A stretch of 36,114 nucleotides of DNA from Rhodanobacter sp. 67-28 (GTDB lineage: Bacteria; Pseudomonadota; Gammaproteobacteria; Xanthomonadales; Rhodanobacteraceae): positions 1 to 36,114 of the forward strand of contig MKTU01000045.1 of the NCBI GenBank assembly GCA_001898415.1, given 5' to 3'. Positions within the stretch are counted from its first letter, which is position 1, and each line of letters starts with the position of its first letter. This document shows positions 8,676-16,868 of the stretch, piece after piece. The notes beneath the pieces were generated by a model. It searched no databases. It was not told where the DNA came from and worked only from the letters and a program-made list of their open reading frames with translations. Made by a program: the position numbers and the translations under genes.

Positions 8676-9053
8676 ATGCGACAACCTGCCCACCTCGCCA
8701 CTGCCTTGCTGGTCGGTCTCGCCGGTGCCAGCGCGGTGCTGCTCGGCGCGTTCGGCGCACATGCCTTGCGCGGCATGCTGGACGCCCGTGCCGTCGAGCT
8801 GTGGCATACCGCGGTGGAATATCACGCCTGGCACGCGCTGGCCCTGGCGCTCGCCGTGGCGCTCGGTCACGGCCGCGGCGCGCGCGTGGCGACGGTGGCG
8901 TTTGCCGCCGGCATCGTGCTGTTCAGCGGCAGCCTGTACGCGCTGGCGCTCGGTGCGCCGCGCTGGACGGGAATCATCACGCCGTTCGGCGGGCTGGCCT
9001 TCGTGATCGGCTGGCTGGCGCTGGGTTGGGCGCTGCGCCCGCGTCACGAATAG
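8676..9053 (+). CDS. DUF423 family small membrane protein
   Basis: 125 residues with four hydrophobic helices. The sequence GAFGAHALRGML after the first helix and the ITPFGGLAFVIGWLALGW end are typical of DUF423 (YgdD-like) proteins. Function is unknown for the family. GGGAG lies about 11 bp upstream of the ATG. It is divergent from the SCO/PCu(A)C operon across about 80 bp, so the promoters of the two units share that gap. Confidence 0.88.
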   Translation: MRQPAHLATALLVGLAGASAVLLGAFGAHALRGMLDARAVELWHTAVEYHAWHALALALAVALGHGRGARVATVAFAAGIVLFSGSLYALALGAPRWTGIITPFGGLAFVIGWLALGWALRPRHE

Positions 9054-9102
9054 TTTCGGCAAGTGTCATGCGGCGGTCATCGTCGACGGCGATGGTGGCG
9101 GC

Positions 9103-9522
9103 ATGGACATGCGCATCGCCCTTCGGCATTCATCCGACACGGTCGCGTGGCCCGGGCGCTTGCTGCAGCGTCTGCGCCGGCCCGGCATCGTGCTGCTCGT
9201 CGTGCTGTCGGCGATCCTGCTGTGGTCGTGGCTGCCGGCGTCCGATGAAACGACGGAACTTCCCGCGGCAAACCAGCTGGTGCACTGGCAGGGTGCCGGA
9301 CACGACTGGCTGCTGGTGGTCGATCCGCAGACGCGCGAGCTGGTCGTCTATGACGCCCGCGACGGCCGGCCGCTGCAACGCCTCGGCGCCGAAGACGGCG
9401 TGCCGCCCGTGCAATCGATCGTGCTGCAGGGGCCGTGGCTGTTCGTGACGGGTGGGCAACATCCGAAGGTGCGCCTGCTGAAGCTGCCGCAATTGCAGGC
9501 GGTGAGCGCCAGAACGCGTTGA
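9103..9522 (+). CDS. Hypothetical single-pass membrane protein
   Basis: 139 residues, not recognised. A basic N-terminus is followed by one hydrophobic helix (about 28-46, GIVLLVVLSAILLWSWLPA) and a soluble, probably periplasmic part rich in beta-strand-like stretches (WLLVVDPQTRELVVYDARDG), reminiscent of beta-propeller repeats but too short for a full propeller. No strong ribosome binding site is seen. Coding-like third-position GC and the membrane helix support it as a real gene, with moderate confidence. Confidence 0.6.
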   Translation: MDMRIALRHSSDTVAWPGRLLQRLRRPGIVLLVVLSAILLWSWLPASDETTELPAANQLVHWQGAGHDWLLVVDPQTRELVVYDARDGRPLQRLGAEDGVPPVQSIVLQGPWLFVTGGQHPKVRLLKLPQLQAVSARTR

Positions 9523-9558
9523 TGGTCGGGCGCCGATCGGCGACGTGGCCACGTCGCT

Positions 9559-9750
9559 TCAGTCCGTATCGTCGTCCGGCGTCGGCCGGATCGGGCCGGC
9601 CTTGAGCCGGCCGGCCTTGCGCAATGCCTCGCGCAGCACGTACTCGATCTGGGCGTTGACGCTGCGCAGTTCGTCGTCCGACCAGCGCTGCATGGCGTCG
9701 AGTACGGCTGCGCTGATGCGCAGCGGGTAGGCTTTTTTTTCGCCGGCCAC
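9559..9750 (-). CDS. Ribbon-helix-helix (Arc-like) DNA-binding protein
   Basis: 63 residues. The short N-terminal strand (KKAYPLRIS) and the two helices ([33 protein letters not shown]) match the Arc/MetJ ribbon-helix-helix fold. The [12 protein letters not shown] segment is the usual second helix. The start is GTG, 3 bp after the stop of the SPFH gene and without a clear ribosome binding site, so translation is probably coupled. The codons for E-K-K form a run of eight A just after the start. It probably regulates its own operon through the palindrome at 10657-10675; that link is inference. Confidence 0.82.
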   Translation of the reverse strand: MAGEKKAYPLRISAAVLDAMQRWSDDELRSVNAQIEYVLREALRKAGRLKAGPIRPTPDDDTD

Positions 9751-9753
9751 GGG

Positions 9754-10629
9754 TCAGTACAAGGTGCCGGTGTTCAGCACCGGCTGGGTGCCGCGTTCGC
9801 CGCACAGCACCACCAGCAGGTTGCTGACCATGGTCGCCTTGCGCTCCTCGTCGAGTTCCACGACGCCCTGCGCACGCAATTGCTCCAGCGCCATGCCGAC
9901 CATGCTGACCGCGCCTTCCACGATGCGGGTGCGCGCAGCGATGATCGCGCCGGCCTGCTGGCGCTGCAGCATCGCCTGGGCGATTTCCTGGGCGTAGGCG
10001 AGGTGGCTGATGCGCGACTCGATCACCTGCACGCCGGCCTTCTCCAGCCGCGCCTGGATCTCGTCGCGCAGGTGGTTGTTGATCACCTCGCCGTGGCTGC
10101 GCAGCGAGGGCTTGCCGTCGTCGTGGGCGTCGTAGGGGTAGCTCTGCGCCATCTGCCGCAGCGCGGATTCGCTCTGGATGTGCACGAAGTCCTCGTAATC
10201 GTCGACGCAGAACACCGCCTCGGCGGTATCCAGCACCTGCCACACCACCACCGCGCCGATCTCGATCGGATTGCCGTCGTTGTCGTTGACCTTGAGCTTG
10301 CCGCTCTCGAAGTTGCGCACGCGCAGCGAGATGCGCTGGCGCGAGTAGAACGGGTTGGTCCAGCGCAGGCCCTCCACCCGCACGGTGCCGGCGTATTTGC
10401 CGAACAACTGCAGCACCTGGCCCTCGTTCGGCGCGACCTGGAAGAAGCCCTTGAGCAGAAAGCCGTCGATCGCCAGCAGCAGCGCGCCGCCCAGCAACTG
10501 CGCCAGCGGCGGCGCGTCCGGTTGGCCGTGGATGGCGCCGAGCACCAGCCACACGCCGATGCCGGCCAGCACCAGGCAAAAGCCGACGAAAGGAATGCCG
10601 GCGACCGAAAAACCTTGATGTTCGTTCAT
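9754..10629 (-). CDS. SPFH/Band 7 (stomatin-like) membrane protein
   Basis: 291 residues. Two N-terminal hydrophobic helices (about 9-32 and 42-62) are followed by the SPFH domain (about 65-260): [20 protein letters not shown], then [20 protein letters not shown] and [19 protein letters not shown] helical region ([20 protein letters not shown], then [20 protein letters not shown]) follows as in other SPFH proteins. The family scaffolds membrane microdomains and protease complexes; the exact role here is unknown. GGGAG lies 7-8 bp before the ATG. It is the first gene of an operon with the ribbon-helix-helix gene. Confidence 0.92.
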   Translation of the reverse strand: MNEHQGFSVAGIPFVGFCLVLAGIGVWLVLGAIHGQPDAPPLAQLLGGALLLAIDGFLLKGFFQVAPNEGQVLQLFGKYAGTVRVEGLRWTNPFYSRQRISLRVRNFESGKLKVNDNDGNPIEIGAVVVWQVLDTAEAVFCVDDYEDFVHIQSESALRQMAQSYPYDAHDDGKPSLRSHGEVINNHLRDEIQARLEKAGVQVIESRISHLAYAQEIAQAMLQRQQAGAIIAARTRIVEGAVSMVGMALEQLRAQGVVELDEERKATMVSNLLVVLCGERGTQPVLNTGTLY

Positions 10630-10653
10630 GAGCAGTCTCCCTGAGGTGGGAAA

Positions 10654-10682
10654 ATTAGATATCAAAATGATATCTGATGCAA
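10654..10682 (-). promoter_or_regulatory. Sigma70-type promoter of the SPFH/RHH operon
   Basis: On the minus strand TTGCAT (10682-10677) and TCTAAT (10659-10654) are separated by exactly 17 bp, a good match to the -35/-10 consensus. The predicted transcript starts about 20 bp before the SPFH start codon. The spacer is almost filled by the palindrome annotated separately. Confidence 0.7.
10657..10675. promoter_or_regulatory. Perfect 19-bp palindrome, candidate operator
   Basis: AGATATCAAAATGATATCT consists of two 8-bp inverted arms (AGATATCA / TGATATCT) around a 3-bp AT centre. It sits between the -35 and -10 boxes of the SPFH/RHH promoter and stands out as AT-rich in GC-rich surroundings. 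A protein bound here would block RNA polymerase. The ribbon-helix-helix protein of the same operon is the first candidate. Confidence 0.72.
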
Positions 10683-10768
10683 GCGAACTTCCGGCATGCC
10701 GTGAACGCCGCCGCCGGACGCCCCGCGTGGCCGCATACAATGCCGGTTTGCCCGCACCGGAGAACCCG

Positions 10769-11950
10769 ATGAAGCCATTCGGCACGCCCCATACCGACCA
10801 CGCGCTGCGCGTGCTGCTGCTGGGCGCCGGCGAGCTGGGCAAGGAGGTGGCGATCGAGCTGCAGCGCTACGCGGTGGAGGTGATCGCGGTGGATCGCTAC
10901 GCCGACGCGCCGGCGATGCAGGTCGCCCATCGCAGCCACGTGATCGACATGCTCGACGGCGCCGCGCTGCGTGCGGTGATCGAGGCCGAGCGGCCCGACC
11001 TGGTGGTGCCGGAGATCGAGGCGATCCACACGCCGACCCTGCTCGCGCTGGAAGAGGAAGGGCAGCGGGTGATCCCGACTGCCCGCGCGGCATGGCTCAC
11101 CATGGACCGCGAAGGCATCCGCAAGCTGGCGGCCGAGGAGCTGCAGCTGCCGACCTCGCCGTATCGCTTCTGCGACGACGAGGCCCGGTACCGCGAGGCC
11201 GCGGCCGCGATCGGATACCCGTTCGTGATCAAGCCGGTGATGAGTTCGTCCGGCAAGGGCCAGAGCGTGGTGCGCAGTGCCGACGAGCTGCAGCACGCGT
11301 GGGAGTACGCGCAGTCCGGCGGGCGCGCCGGCAAGGGCCGGGTGATCGTCGAGGGCTTCGTCGATTTCGATTACGAGATCACCATGCTCACCGTGCGCCA
11401 CGCCGATGGGGTGAGTTTCTGCGCACCGATCGGCCATCGGCAGGAGGACGGCGACTATCGCGAATCCTGGCAGCCGCAGCCGATGAGCGAAGCGGCGCTG
11501 GCCGAAGCGCAGCGGCAGGCCGCGGCGGTGACCGCCGCGCTGGGCGGCTGGGGCGTGTTCGGCGTGGAGTTTTTCGTCAAGGGCGATCGGGTGATCTTCT
11601 CCGAGGTCAGCCCGCGGCCGCACGACACCGGCCTGGTCACGCTGATCTCGCAGGAGCTTTCCGAGTTCGCGCTGCACGCGCGCGCGATCCTCGGCCTGCC
11701 GATCCCGGTGATCCACCAATACGGACCGTCGGCCTCGTGCGCAGTGCTGGTCGAAGGCGATGGCGCGGGGCCGCGTTACCACGGCGTGGTCGCGGCGCTG
11801 GCCGAGCCGGACACGCAGTTGCGCATCTTCGGCAAGCCGGAGGTGAAGGGCCGCCGGCGCATGGCGGTGACGCTGGCGCGCGCCGGCACGCTGGAGGCGG
11901 CAGTGGCCAAGGCGGTGCGCGCGAAAGAGGCGTTGCGCATCGAGCTGTGA
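10769..11950 (+). CDS. purT: Formate-dependent phosphoribosylglycinamide formyltransferase (GAR transformylase 2)
   Basis: 393 residues, the normal length for PurT. The enzyme converts glycinamide ribonucleotide, formate and ATP to formyl-GAR in purine synthesis. It is an ATP-grasp enzyme: the N-terminal GAR-binding domain has the [18 protein letters not shown] motif, the central ATP-grasp part has [15 protein letters not shown], and the metal-binding end has [20 protein letters not shown] with PHDTG. The start at ATG 10769 has AGAAC upstream and begins where PurT homology begins (MKPFGTP). It is divergent from the SPFH operon. Confidence 0.97.
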   Translation: MKPFGTPHTDHALRVLLLGAGELGKEVAIELQRYAVEVIAVDRYADAPAMQVAHRSHVIDMLDGAALRAVIEAERPDLVVPEIEAIHTPTLLALEEEGQRVIPTARAAWLTMDREGIRKLAAEELQLPTSPYRFCDDEARYREAAAAIGYPFVIKPVMSSSGKGQSVVRSADELQHAWEYAQSGGRAGKGRVIVEGFVDFDYEITMLTVRHADGVSFCAPIGHRQEDGDYRESWQPQPMSEAALAEAQRQAAAVTAALGGWGVFGVEFFVKGDRVIFSEVSPRPHDTGLVTLISQELSEFALHARAILGLPIPVIHQYGPSASCAVLVEGDGAGPRYHGVVAALAEPDTQLRIFGKPEVKGRRRMAVTLARAGTLEAAVAKAVRAKEALRIEL

Positions 11951-12018
11951 GCCAGGCGGTGCGCGCCGTTGGGTTACGCTTGCGGCATCGCACCGGATGA
12001 CGACGGGGGAGAGGCGGC

Positions 12019-13539
12019 ATGCAATCGACGGGTTTTTCGCATTGGCTGGTGGTACTGGTGGAGACCTTCGCGCTGCTGGCGCTGATGCTGCTGGCGGTTG
12101 CGGTGCTGGTGCTGATGGCCACGTGGGTGATCGACCGCAACCAGACCGCCAACGCGGTATTGCGCAACTTCCCGGTGATCGGCCACTTCCGCTACTGGTT
12201 CCTGCACCTGGGCGAGTTCTTTCGCCAGTACCTGTATTCGAGCGATCGCGAGGAGCTGCCGTTCAACCGCGCGCAGCGCGTGTGGGTCTATCGCGCCGCG
12301 AAAAACGCCGAGAACACCAACGCGTTCGGCTCCACCCGCGACCTGCGCGCCGAAGGCGTGCCGTTCTTCGTCAACGCACCGTTCCCGGCGCTGGGCGATC
12401 ACCACGTGGATGCCAAGCCGGTGCGCATCGGCCCGTACGTGCGCGAGCCGTACGATCACGCCGCGTTCTTCAACATCTCGGCGATGAGTTTCGGGGCGCT
12501 GTCGGCGCCGGCGGTGCGTGCGCTGTCGATCGGCGCGGCCAAGGCCGGCATCTGGATGGACACCGGCGAAGGCGGTCTGGCGCCGTACCACCTGGAGGGC
12601 GGCTGCGACCTCGTGTTCGAGATCGGCACCGCCAAGTACGGCGTGCGTACCAGCGACGGCAAGCTCGACGACGACAAGCTGCTCGCGATCTGCGCGCACA
12701 GGCAGGTGAAGATGGTCAGCATCAAGCTCGGCCAGGGCGCCAAGCCGGGCATGGGCGGCCTGCTGCCGGGCGCCAAGGTGACCGAGGAGATCGCGGCGAT
12801 CCGCGGCATCCCGGTCGGCGAGGATTCGCAGAGCCCGAACCGCCACCTGGACATCGCCAACGTGGCGCAGCTGATGGATGCGATCGCGCACATCCGCGAG
12901 CTCACCGGCAAGCCGACCGGCTTCAAGGCGGTGTTCGGCGGCATGGACTGGATCGAGCAACTGTGCGACGAGGTCGAGCTGCGCGGCATCGAGAGCGCAC
13001 CGGACTTCATCATCGTCGACGGCTCCGAGGGCGGCACCGGCGCGGCGCCGCAGACGCTGATGGAAGGCGTCGGCCTGCCATTGCACGAGGCGTTGCCGGA
13101 ACTGGTGAACGTGCTGATCCGGCGCGGCCTGCGCCAGCGCATCAAGGTGATCTGCTCGGGCAAGTGCATCACCGCCTACGACGTGGCGCGGGCGATGTCT
13201 ACCGGCGCGGATTTTGTCAACTCGGCGCGCGGCTTCATGCTGGCGCTGGGCTGCATCCAGTCGCTGCAATGCAACCGCAACACCTGTCCCACCGGCATCA
13301 CCACGCAGAACCCGAAGCTGCAGCGCGGCCTGGTGGTCACCGACAAGTGCGAGAAGGTGGCGAACTACGCCCGCAACGTGATGCACGAGGTGGGCATCAT
13401 CGCGCACAGCTGCGGCGTCGAGGACCCGCGCCAGCTCGACCGCAGCCATTGCCGCGTGGTCGGCGACGACGGCATCTCCATGCCGCTGGAAAAGCTCTAC
13501 CCGTATCCGATGGAGCGAGAAGTGAGAGGTTGGAAGTGA
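12019..13539 (+). CDS. FMN-binding glutamate-synthase-like protein, membrane anchored
   Basis: 506 residues. An N-terminal hydrophobic helix (about 11-38) precedes a GltB-type FMN domain with AFFNISAMSFGALSAPAVRA, KLGQGAKPGMGGLLPG and DGSEGGTGAAPQ motifs. Cysteines in LGCIQSLQCNRNTCPTGIT correspond to the 3Fe-4S ligands of glutamate synthase. The glutaminase domain and the C-terminal GXGXG domain of true large subunits are absent, so it is a stand-alone FMN/Fe-S oxidoreductase; its natural substrate is uncertain. GGGGAGAGG lies 5-6 bp before the ATG. It stands alone, followed by inverted repeats. Confidence 0.9.
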   Translation: MQSTGFSHWLVVLVETFALLALMLLAVAVLVLMATWVIDRNQTANAVLRNFPVIGHFRYWFLHLGEFFRQYLYSSDREELPFNRAQRVWVYRAAKNAENTNAFGSTRDLRAEGVPFFVNAPFPALGDHHVDAKPVRIGPYVREPYDHAAFFNISAMSFGALSAPAVRALSIGAAKAGIWMDTGEGGLAPYHLEGGCDLVFEIGTAKYGVRTSDGKLDDDKLLAICAHRQVKMVSIKLGQGAKPGMGGLLPGAKVTEEIAAIRGIPVGEDSQSPNRHLDIANVAQLMDAIAHIRELTGKPTGFKAVFGGMDWIEQLCDEVELRGIESAPDFIIVDGSEGGTGAAPQTLMEGVGLPLHEALPELVNVLIRRGLRQRIKVICSGKCITAYDVARAMSTGADFVNSARGFMLALGCIQSLQCNRNTCPTGITTQNPKLQRGLVVTDKCEKVANYARNVMHEVGIIAHSCGVEDPRQLDRSHCRVVGDDGISMPLEKLYPYPMEREVRGWK

Positions 13540-13597
13540 GGAGCGAGAGAAAGCATCCAGTCTGCGTCATCCCGCTTTCTCTCACTTCTCGCTCCTC
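13538..13597. repeat. GA-rich imperfect inverted repeat
   Basis: The left arm 13538-13554 (GAGGAGCGAGAGAAAGC) pairs with the right arm 13574-13597 (GCTTTCTCTC plus 7 unpaired bases plus GCTCCTC) around a 19-bp loop. It begins in the stop codon of the FMN protein. Related GA-rich words also occur in the last codons of that gene. It could work as a weak bidirectional terminator or be a dispersed repeat. Confidence 0.65.
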
Positions 13598-13624
13598 TTC
13601 ACTCACTCCTCTGCCGCCAGCGAA

Positions 13625-13649
13625 GCGGCGGGCAGTGCCCGCCCTACGC
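13625..13649 (-). repeat. REP-type palindromic unit overlapping the end of bpt
   Basis: A 25-bp unit with core GGCGGGCAGTGCCCGCC and flank CCTACGC, the same family as the two units at 31343-31367 and 31396-31420. In the bpt direction it begins GCGTAGGGCGGGC, and the TAG in it is the stop codon of bpt. Confidence 0.8.
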
Positions 13650-14351
13650 CAGTTCGCGCCAGCCATCCGTGCCGCGAATCTGCAGCGGCTTGAAGCGGCG
13701 CTTGTAATCCATCTTCGGGTGGCCGTCGATCCAGAAACCCAGGTACAGCCAGGGCATGCCGCGGCGGCGGGCCAGTTCGATCTGTTGCAGGATCGCGCAG
13801 GTGCCCAGGCTGCGCGCGGTTTCGGCGGGGTCGTAGAAGGTGTAGACGGCGGAGATCCCGTTCGGGCACACGTCGGTCACCGCCAGCGCCAGCAGGCGCG
13901 TGCCCAGGCGCAGTTCGAGGAACAGCGTGGGGCTCCACGGCGCGGTGAGAAAGCGGCGGAAATCGCTGGCGTCGGCATCATCCATGCCGCCGCCGGGATG
14001 ACGCGTGCGCAGGTAGTGCTCGTACAGCGCGTGGCGCTCGCGGTTGTAGCCGGGCATGCATTCGACCACCGTGAGATCCGCGTTGCGCTTCAGGCAGCGC
14101 TTCTGCGCGCGATCCGGCCGGAAGTTTTCCACGTCGATGCGGCAGGGCGTGCAGGCGTGGCACTGCGGGCAATGCGGGTAGTAGAGGTGGCCGCCGGCGC
14201 GGCGGAAGCCGCGTTCCAGCGCCGGTCCGTAAAGTTGATCCAGTTGCGGCGCGGCCGGGTCCAGCACCAAGTTCTGCGCCGTGCGCTCGGCGTAGTAGCC
14301 GCAGGCATGCGGCAGGGTCTGGAAAAGGCGGACGGGATCGGAGCGGCGCAT
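13644..14351 (-). CDS. bpt: Leucyl/arginyl-tRNA--protein transferase (Bpt)
   Basis: 235 residues, the usual length. Bpt/Ate1-type enzymes add an amino acid from aminoacyl-tRNA to the N-terminus of proteins, marking them for ClpAP degradation (N-degron pathway). Seen are the Cys-containing N-terminus (HACGYYAERTAQNLVLDP), the PHCPQCHACTPCRIDV segment, the family block FRPDRAQKRCLKRN and the C-terminal YLGFWIDGHPKMDYKRRFKP. The last codon and stop (GCG TAG) lie inside a REP element. The next gene in the same direction, the small membrane protein, ends 29 bp upstream of the start. Confidence 0.95.
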   Translation of the reverse strand: MRRSDPVRLFQTLPHACGYYAERTAQNLVLDPAAPQLDQLYGPALERGFRRAGGHLYYPHCPQCHACTPCRIDVENFRPDRAQKRCLKRNADLTVVECMPGYNRERHALYEHYLRTRHPGGGMDDADASDFRRFLTAPWSPTLFLELRLGTRLLALAVTDVCPNGISAVYTFYDPAETARSLGTCAILQQIELARRRGMPWLYLGFWIDGHPKMDYKRRFKPLQIRGTDGWRELA

Positions 14352-14380
14352 GGCCCGATTCTATGCCGGCGCGGCCCGGT

Positions 14381-14773
14381 TCAGAACACGCGCAGGTAGC
14401 GCAGCATCTGCACCGCGAACACCGCCAGCACGGCCAGCAGCAGCACGCGGCGCACGCGGGTGGCGATGCGGGCGCGGCGCTCCAGCGGCGAGGCGTTGCG
14501 CGTGGCGGCCAGTTCCTCGCCGTGGCGGATCACCGGCTCGATGCCGAGGCCCATCAGCAGCTTGCGCGCCTGGCTGTAGTCGTCGGCGTGGGTGATCCAC
14601 ACCTGCGGCCACTGGCTGCGATCCTGCCGGCGCGGCGAATAGCTGTGCCGCTGCCAGCCGCGCCGATGGTAGTTGGAGCGATTGGACACCGTCGCCTGGA
14701 TGCCGTGCTCGGCCATCAGGGCGACCACCGAATCGATGTTTTCCGGGCGGGGGGAGGTATAGATCTGGCGCAT
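14381..14773 (-). CDS. Small membrane protein, DUF2007-like ('pathogenicity-like')
   Basis: 130 residues. The N-terminal part (MRQIYTSPRPENIDSVVALM to about residue 85) looks like a DUF2007-type signal-transduction-like domain that reads out short alpha/beta units (ARKLLMGLGIEPVIRHGEE). The C-terminus has one hydrophobic helix (about 108-124, RVLLLAVLAVFAVQMLRYL). Xanthomonads carry a similar gene beside bpt under the name pathogenicity-like protein, as I recall. The function is not known. It is probably co-transcribed with bpt. Confidence 0.78.
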   Translation of the reverse strand: MRQIYTSPRPENIDSVVALMAEHGIQATVSNRSNYHRRGWQRHSYSPRRQDRSQWPQVWITHADDYSQARKLLMGLGIEPVIRHGEELAATRNASPLERRARIATRVRRVLLLAVLAVFAVQMLRYLRVF

Positions 14774-14809
14774 GCGGGAAGTTTACGCGAACAGCCTTGA
14801 ACCGGGCGT

Positions 14810-15691
14810 TCAGTCGTCCCCGGCCACGCCGTTGCGCACGCGGATCAGCCCTTCCTGCGCGCTGGAGGCGACCAGGGCGCCGTCGCGGCTGAAGATCTGG
14901 CCGCGTGCCAGGCCGCGCCCACCCTGCGCGGTGGGGCTGTCGAACGAGTACAGCAGCCATTCGTCGACGCGGAACGGGCGATGGAACCACAGCGCATGAT
15001 CGAGGCTGGCCATCTGCACGTTCTGGGTCATGTACGAGATGCCGTGCGGCAAGGTGGCGGTGCCGATCAAGTGGAAATCCGACGCGTACGCCAGCAGCGC
15101 GCGGTGCAGGATCGGCGAATCGTCGATCGTCGCGGTGAGCCGGAACCAGATGTGCTGGATCGGCGGGCGCTTGACCGGGTGCATCTCGTCGCGCGGCCAC
15201 ACCTGGCGGAACTCGAACGGGCCGTCGATGCCGAGCCAGCGCTGCAGTTTCACCGGCAGCCGCGCCAGTTCGTCGGCCGGCAGCGGATGCATCGGCTCGA
15301 TGTCTTCCGGCGCGGGCACTTCGGGCATCGAGGTCTGGTGCTCCACGCCGTGCTCGGCGAGCTGGAACGAGATCGAGCCGTTGAGGATCGGCTGGCCGTG
15401 CTGGATCGCCACCACCCGCCGCGAGGAAAACGAACCGCCGTCGCGGGTGCGTTCCACGTTGTAGACGATCGGTGCGCGGATGTCGCCGGCGCGCAGGAAA
15501 TAGGCGTGCAGCGAGTGCGCCTCGCGCGCCGGGTCCACTGTCTGCTGCGCCGCCGACAAGGCCTGCCCCAGCACCTGGCCGCCGAACACGAAACGCGTGC
15601 CGATGTCGCGGCTCTGGCCGCGGAACAGGTTGTCTTCCAGCCGTTCGAGCTGCAGCAGTTCGACGAGTTCGGCGACGTGGTCTTCGCTCAT
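14810..15691 (-). CDS. tesB: Acyl-CoA thioesterase II
   Basis: 293 residues, close to the TesB length of about 286. It hydrolyses acyl-CoA to fatty acid and CoA with a double hot-dog fold. Seen are FRGQSRDIGTRFVFGGQVLG near the N-terminus, the HSLHAYFLRAGD block, SFSSRRVVAIQHG, and in the second half LAYASDFHLIGTAT and MASLDHALWFHRPFR, which holds the conserved catalytic Asp region. AAGGAT lies 8 bp before the ATG. It is the third gene in a row on this strand and ends 36 bp before the start of the small membrane protein. Confidence 0.96.
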   Translation of the reverse strand: MSEDHVAELVELLQLERLEDNLFRGQSRDIGTRFVFGGQVLGQALSAAQQTVDPAREAHSLHAYFLRAGDIRAPIVYNVERTRDGGSFSSRRVVAIQHGQPILNGSISFQLAEHGVEHQTSMPEVPAPEDIEPMHPLPADELARLPVKLQRWLGIDGPFEFRQVWPRDEMHPVKRPPIQHIWFRLTATIDDSPILHRALLAYASDFHLIGTATLPHGISYMTQNVQMASLDHALWFHRPFRVDEWLLYSFDSPTAQGGRGLARGQIFSRDGALVASSAQEGLIRVRNGVAGDD

Positions 15692-15744
15692 GGGGGATCC
15701 TTGCAGGGGGCGCCAGTATAGCGGCGGCGCCTCGCGATCCCCGT

Positions 15745-16755
15745 TCAGCGGTCGAAGGTGACGGCGATCTGCCGGGGATCGAGCGCGGCCAGGAAGTCGC
15801 GGGCGTCGAAAGCCTGGCCCGGGGCGAGTGCGCCGGTACCGCTGACGCGGCCGTCCAGAATGCGCTGCAACGCCTCCACCAGCAGCGGCGCGGTCACCGC
15901 ATAAATGTCACGGCCGCTGGCAACGGCGCGCAGGCGGCGCTGGTCTCGGTGTACGCGTACGTCGACCACGAACCGCTGCGCGGAACGCCCGCTGCCGTCG
16001 GCGGCCACCGGTGCCGGCGTGGACGGATCGCGCAGGTCGCGCAGCGGAGCCAGGTTCATCCATGAATGCAGGTCGCCGCAGGTGATGTGCCGTGGCAGCA
16101 CGACGGCCTCGGACAAGGGCAGCAGCACGGTTTCCAGTCGTCCGAACGGGGCCGGGAAATCTGTCTCGCGCAGCGGCGCGGGCTCGGGCACGGTGCGGCT
16201 GCGGCCGTGCTCGATGCAGGTGCGCGGGTAATGATTGCGCTCGCCGGTGATGCGGGTGCCGCGGGTGGGATGCCAGCCGTCGAGCGCCACGGCGACGTCC
16301 ACGGCATCGGCATCGGTGGCGCCACCGAGCGCGGCGCTGGCGAGCAGGTCGGCGAGGCCGCCGTAGAAGGCCATCGCCGGCAGCACGGTCACGCCAGCGG
16401 CTTTCGCCGCCGCATCGCGTGCGAACGTATCGAGCACGGCGCGTTGTTCCGCCGCCACGTCCAGATAGTGGATGCGTGCGCGCAACGCGGCATCCAGCAC
16501 CGGCACCGCCGTGTCGAGGAACGGCCCGGCGCAATGCAGCACGGCGGCGGTGCCGGCGAAGGCGGCGTCCAATGCAGCGGGATCGTCGACGGATGCTGCA
16601 TGCACTTCCACACCGGTGGTCGCAGCCAGTTGCTGCAGCCGGGACGCGTCGCGGCCACAGGCGACCGGCACGAAACCGCGCCGGCGAAGCTCGTCCAGCA
16701 CGAAGCGGCCGGTATGGCCGTAGGCGCCGTACACGGCGACGCGACGATTGCTCAT
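15745..16755 (-). CDS. Saccharopine dehydrogenase-like NAD(P)-binding protein
   Basis: 336 residues. The N-terminal Rossmann motif is clear: VAVYGAYGHTGRFVLDELRR followed by GFVPVACGRDASRL. The middle has the family's cofactor/dimer region VLHCAGPFLDTAVPVLDAAL and HYLDVAAEQ. The group includes trans-acting enoyl reductase-like proteins; the substrate is not known. The start is at MSNRRVAVYG; a longer open frame upstream passes through a GC-rich hairpin and the neighbouring small gene and is rejected. It lies 53 bp before the start of tesB, with which it may be co-transcribed. Confidence 0.88.
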   Translation of the reverse strand: MSNRRVAVYGAYGHTGRFVLDELRRRGFVPVACGRDASRLQQLAATTGVEVHAASVDDPAALDAAFAGTAAVLHCAGPFLDTAVPVLDAALRARIHYLDVAAEQRAVLDTFARDAAAKAAGVTVLPAMAFYGGLADLLASAALGGATDADAVDVAVALDGWHPTRGTRITGERNHYPRTCIEHGRSRTVPEPAPLRETDFPAPFGRLETVLLPLSEAVVLPRHITCGDLHSWMNLAPLRDLRDPSTPAPVAADGSGRSAQRFVVDVRVHRDQRRLRAVASGRDIYAVTAPLLVEALQRILDGRVSGTGALAPGQAFDARDFLAALDPRQIAVTFDR

Positions 16756-16817
16756 CAGGTAGTTCTCGGGAGTTTCCGGGTCATGTCGGCGATCCCGCCG
16801 GGGCGTTTCTCGGCGGC

Positions 16818-16845
16818 GGATCGGCGCCCCGAGGGGCGCCGATCC
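16818..16845. repeat. 13-bp GC-rich hairpin
   Basis: GGATCGGCGCCCC and GGGGCGCCGATCC are exact inverted arms almost back to back. It lies just after the Cys-rich mini-gene on the minus strand. There is no U-tract, so it is at best a Rho-assisted or RNA-stabilising hairpin. Confidence 0.6.
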
Positions 16846-16868
16846 TGTGGCGAGGGGGACTTCGCCGC

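Noticed and set aside
9077-10579. 500-codon minus-strand frame over the small membrane protein and SPFH gene
   Set aside because: Composition is Arg/Ala-rich and it conflicts with the recognised SPFH and RHH genes in another frame.
16818-16845. GC-rich hairpin as an intrinsic terminator of the Cys-rich mini-gene
   Set aside because: No T-run follows on either strand; kept only as a hairpin repeat.
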